Both the position numbers and the translations under genes were made by a program. A model generated the notes under the pieces. The model worked only from the letters and a program-made list of their open reading frames with translations, did no database searches and was not told the origin of the DNA. Below, piece after piece: positions 61,616 to 64,000 of a stretch of DNA of 64,000 nt. The DNA lies in NCBI RefSeq assembly GCF_036178845.1, contig NZ_CP108070.1, positions 6,572,001 through 6,636,000 on the forward strand, given 5' to 3'. Position 1 is the first letter of the stretch. The number at the start of each line of letters is the position of its first letter. The stretch comes from Streptomyces sp. NBC_00271. Lineage in GTDB: Bacteria > Actinomycetota > Actinomycetes > Streptomycetales > Streptomycetaceae.

Positions 61616-63109
61616 ATGCCACGTGGACGTCACCGCCATTCCCCACCTCTGCACCGGCTGCTGCCTCCTTCGGCGATCGCAGGCGTCTCGCTCGTCTGCG
61701 CCGTGGGGCCCTGGCTGTTCACGGAACCAACGGTGCTCCGCGCCTTGGCCGCGGCCGCCGCGGTGACCGCCGTCGTGGGCGGCATCGTCATGCGCCGCTG
61801 GGACACGGCGGCGGGCAAGCGCGTCGCGGACCTCACGCGCGCGCGGGCGAGTGACGAGTGGCGTCACGAGGAGCGCGTCGCCGAGCTCGAGACCGACCTC
61901 GACGAGTCGCGCGAGCTGCGCACCAAGCTCGAGCACAAGCTGCGCGCGAAGCGGGCGGAGCTGGCGGGCCTGCGCAACGAACACGCGGCGCTGCTTCGGC
62001 GGTACGCCACGGCGGAGACCGAGCGGGCGAGTGCCCTGGAGGGTCGCCGGCTGCTCGAGATAGAGACGGTGGCCCCCGCTCGCGCGCTGACCGCCGCGAC
62101 GGAGACCGTGGAGTCCGCGGAATCTGTGGACGCCGTGGACTCGGCGGAGCCGGAGGCTCCCGAGGGCGTGGCTGTCACGGACGAGGACATGAACGAGGGC
62201 GCGGGCGAAGGCACGGGCGAGGACGCGGGCGAGGGCGCCGCGGACGGTCCCACCGCCGAAGACGTGACCACCGTAGAGGCGGAGAACGCCGCCGAGGAGC
62301 CGACGGACGCGCCCGAGTCTCCCCAGGTCTTCTCCCCGGCCGGGTCGTCGCTCTTCCTGCGCGCCGACGCCGCGCTGAGCCGGATCACGCACGGCGACGC
62401 GGCGACCGACGTCTCCGACGCGGACGCCGATCCGGACATCGACCCGGACACTGATCCGGACGACGATGCGAAGCCCGTCGCCGAAGCCGAAGCCGAAGTC
62501 GACACCGAAGCCGATTCCGAAGTCGCGGTCGAAACCGAGACCGCCTCGGATTCCGAGTCCGAGTCCGATGCGGATGCGGATGCCGCCGCCTCCGGTTCCG
62601 ACGAGCGCGAGCCCGCCAAAGGAGAGTCCGACAAAGGGGAACCCCCGACGGACGGTCCTCCGAAGGGCAACCGCCCCCTGACCGACGCCAAGACGGCGGC
62701 GCTGCCCGTCCCCGCCGCACGCGCGGTGTCCGCCCCGGCGGAGCCGACCGCCCCGGCGGCCCACCCCGTGAAGCCGACGAAGCCCGCCCGTGCCTCCGGG
62801 CACTTCACCGTGCCGACCGCGGTGGCCGTCGCCCCGGCCGCGCCCGTGCGGCGCCCCTCGGTCGAGGGCGGGTTCGACTTCTTCGGTACGCAGAAGGGGG
62901 CGTCCTCGGCCGCCATGGACGCCATGCAGAACGAGGACCTCGCGGACGTGGTCGGACAGGAGGCGCTCGCCCTGCACAAGGCCGAGGCCGAGTCCGGTTT
63001 CAAGCCCGTCGGCGAGGGGTCACGCGGTGTCGGCCAGGTCATCGACCTGACCGCGCACGACGAGACCGAGCACATCGACCTGACGGAGCTGCGGACCGCG
63101 GCTTCCTGA
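61616..63109 (+). CDS. Membrane-anchored coiled-coil protein with acidic low-complexity region
   Basis: 497 residues, ATG at 61616. Two hydrophobic segments at about 18-36 and 42-58, then a coiled coil at about 75-140 (ARASDEWRHEERVAELETDLDESRELRTKLEHKLRAKRAELAGLRNEHAALLRRY). A very acidic Asp/Glu/Ala region of about 200 residues (DADADPDIDPDTDPDDD and similar) follows, then a Pro/Ala/Lys linker. A conserved-looking C-terminus reads GFDFFGTQKG, ALALHKAEAESG, GVGQVIDLTAHDETEHIDLTELR. I do not recognise a named function. The layout suggests a cytoplasmic scaffold tethered to the membrane. Confidence 0.85.
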   Translation: MPRGRHRHSPPLHRLLPPSAIAGVSLVCAVGPWLFTEPTVLRALAAAAAVTAVVGGIVMRRWDTAAGKRVADLTRARASDEWRHEERVAELETDLDESRELRTKLEHKLRAKRAELAGLRNEHAALLRRYATAETERASALEGRRLLEIETVAPARALTAATETVESAESVDAVDSAEPEAPEGVAVTDEDMNEGAGEGTGEDAGEGAADGPTAEDVTTVEAENAAEEPTDAPESPQVFSPAGSSLFLRADAALSRITHGDAATDVSDADADPDIDPDTDPDDDAKPVAEAEAEVDTEADSEVAVETETASDSESESDADADAAASGSDEREPAKGESDKGEPPTDGPPKGNRPLTDAKTAALPVPAARAVSAPAEPTAPAAHPVKPTKPARASGHFTVPTAVAVAPAAPVRRPSVEGGFDFFGTQKGASSAAMDAMQNEDLADVVGQEALALHKAEAESGFKPVGEGSRGVGQVIDLTAHDETEHIDLTELRTAAS

Positions 63110-63133
63110 GGCGTCTGTACGTGGCTCACGACG

Positions 63134-63163
63134 AGAGGGCAGTGGCTCGGGCCACTGCCCTCT
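63134..63163. terminator. Perfect 13-bp bidirectional terminator
   Basis: AGAGGGCAGTGGC (63134-63146), TCGG loop and exact complement (63151-63163), between two convergent genes. Confidence 0.9.
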
Positions 63164-63170
63164 GGTCGTC

Positions 63171-64000
63171 TCACGCCATCCAGCGGTCCGGCCGGGCCTC
63201 GCGCCGCCCCGTCCGTGACCGGTCGGCCTGCGCCTGAAGAAGCTCCGCGGCCTCCGCGGCGTCCCGCAGCCGCGCCGTCACCGTGTGGTTGGCCCCCGTG
63301 TCCACATGGACGTCGGCGACGCCCCTGAAGCGCTCCCAGGGCCCCTGCGTCAGCCGTACGCTCTGCACCTTCGCATGCGGCACGAGCGACAGGCGGCGGC
63401 GCAGCAGTCCGTGACGCGCCGCGAAGACGGTGTCGGTGACGGCGAGCCCGTACCCCCGCCACCACAGCGGCACGCACCACCAGGCCCGGCGCGGCGGCCG
63501 GGACAGGGCGGACGGCACCGTCACCCCGGGCAGCACCCTCGCGATCACCGACTCGGCGGCCTCGCGCGGAGCGACGGGCACGAGGACGGAGTTCGAGGAC
63601 CCCGCCACGTCGAGTTCCACCCGTACCCAGCCGCGTCGCCGCCACAGCAGCGGTTCGACGATCCGTACGGTCTGCACGCGTCCGGGCGGCACCGTCTCGT
63701 GCGTACGGTCCAGGAGGCCGTGGTCGATGCGGAGCCCGTCCGGCGACTCGCCCACCGTCCAGTCGTACTCGCCGACGAACCGCCCCACGCTGCTCGCGCC
63801 CGCGGCGCCGAGCAGCGGCACCCCGGTGGCGAGGACCGTCCACACGCTGTGGGTGGCGAACCACAGGAACGGGGGCACGACGAGCGCGGCGGCCAGGGAA
63901 CCCCAGGTGGCGCCGGTGAGGACGAGGGAGACGGCGAGGAAGCCCGCCGGCACGTGCAGCAGCTGCCGTACCGGCGCCTCGCCGACCTCGTGAGCCGTCT
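63171..64000 (-). CDS. PH domain-containing membrane protein, 5' end outside window
   Basis: The frame is open from the window edge to the stop at 63171 (about 276 residues visible); a GTG at 63953 is an internal codon, not a likely start. The pattern is the YdbS/YdbT bacterial PH domain (bPH2): hydrophobic pair (FLAVSLVLTGATWGSLAAALVVPPFLWF, VWTVLATGVPLLG), then DWTVGESPDGLRIDHGLLDRTHETVPPGRVQTVRIVEPLLWRRRGWVRVELDVAG. A second PH unit follows (GLAVTDTVFAARHGLLRRRLSLVPHAKVQSVRLTQGPWERFRGVADVHVDTG). Role unknown. It converges with the coiled-coil gene; a separate small PH-domain gene probably lies upstream, as is usual. Confidence 0.9.
   Translation of the reverse strand, partial: TAHEVGEAPVRQLLHVPAGFLAVSLVLTGATWGSLAAALVVPPFLWFATHSVWTVLATGVPLLGAAGASSVGRFVGEYDWTVGESPDGLRIDHGLLDRTHETVPPGRVQTVRIVEPLLWRRRGWVRVELDVAGSSNSVLVPVAPREAAESVIARVLPGVTVPSALSRPPRRAWWCVPLWWRGYGLAVTDTVFAARHGLLRRRLSLVPHAKVQSVRLTQGPWERFRGVADVHVDTGANHTVTARLRDAAEAAELLQAQADRSRTGRREARPDRWMA

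Noticed and set aside
1..64000. tRNA, rRNA, prophage or transposase genes
   Set aside because: No cloverleaf, rRNA motif, integrase, phage structural or transposase sequence was recognised by eye; a tRNA scan could still find one.

Overview
The window is high-GC actinobacterial DNA and almost certainly Streptomyces. Coding sequence is nearly continuous with strong G/C at third codon positions, and GTG and TTG starts are common. Marker genes include tipA, DUF397/XRE pairs, AfsR-family SARPs and a zinc-independent ribosomal protein cluster. From about 24.5 kb to the right edge the gene order resembles the conserved chromosomal core around tipA, ftsH and fol in S. coelicolor, as I remember it; this was not checked.

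Region 1 (1-17.6 kb) is the right-hand part of a nonribosomal peptide cluster. It has the end of one NRPS (A-T) and a complete second NRPS (C-A-T-E-C, predicted to load Ser and epimerise it to D-Ser). These are followed by an extra phosphoglycerate dehydrogenase (serine supply) and a YbaK-type aminoacyl-tRNA deacylase. Next come two AfsR-family regulators on the minus strand with a 60-residue putative secreted peptide gene between them, then an MbtH protein, and an MFS exporter with a divergent MarR regulator. Region 2 (17.6-24.5 kb) holds an NPP1-type secreted protein, small hypothetical genes, a glycosyltransferase and a third SARP-NB-ARC-TPR regulator.

Region 3 (24.5-33.3 kb) has a PolA-like polymerase, an autoregulated-looking Clp-N protein, two lipoproteins and a Zur-type zinc-starvation cluster. 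That cluster contains cysteine-free S14, L28, L33, L31 and S18 plus a CobW-family protein. The L33 gene carries a one-base insertion that fuses its start in frame to L31, and the CobW gene contains a 13-unit minisatellite. Region 4 (33.3-43.1 kb) has a DUF397 / ATPase / XRE triad with a shared 28-bp promoter element, an aldehyde dehydrogenase, DinB and PadR genes, a ClC-glutamate decarboxylase pair (likely acid resistance), tipA with its internal TipAS start, and ybjQ.

Region 5 (43.1-64 kb) is housekeeping: DedA, ThrE, inorganic pyrophosphatase, a D-Ala-D-Ala carboxypeptidase ending in a MITE-like element, a DUF2342 metalloprotease, tilS-hpt-ftsH-folE, a folP-NTF2-folB-folK-DUF3180 cluster, an LPG-synthase-like protein, an esterase, an acidic coiled-coil membrane protein and a truncated PH-domain protein. 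Many gene ends are marked by perfect hairpins. I saw no tRNA, rRNA, CRISPR array, transposase or prophage genes.
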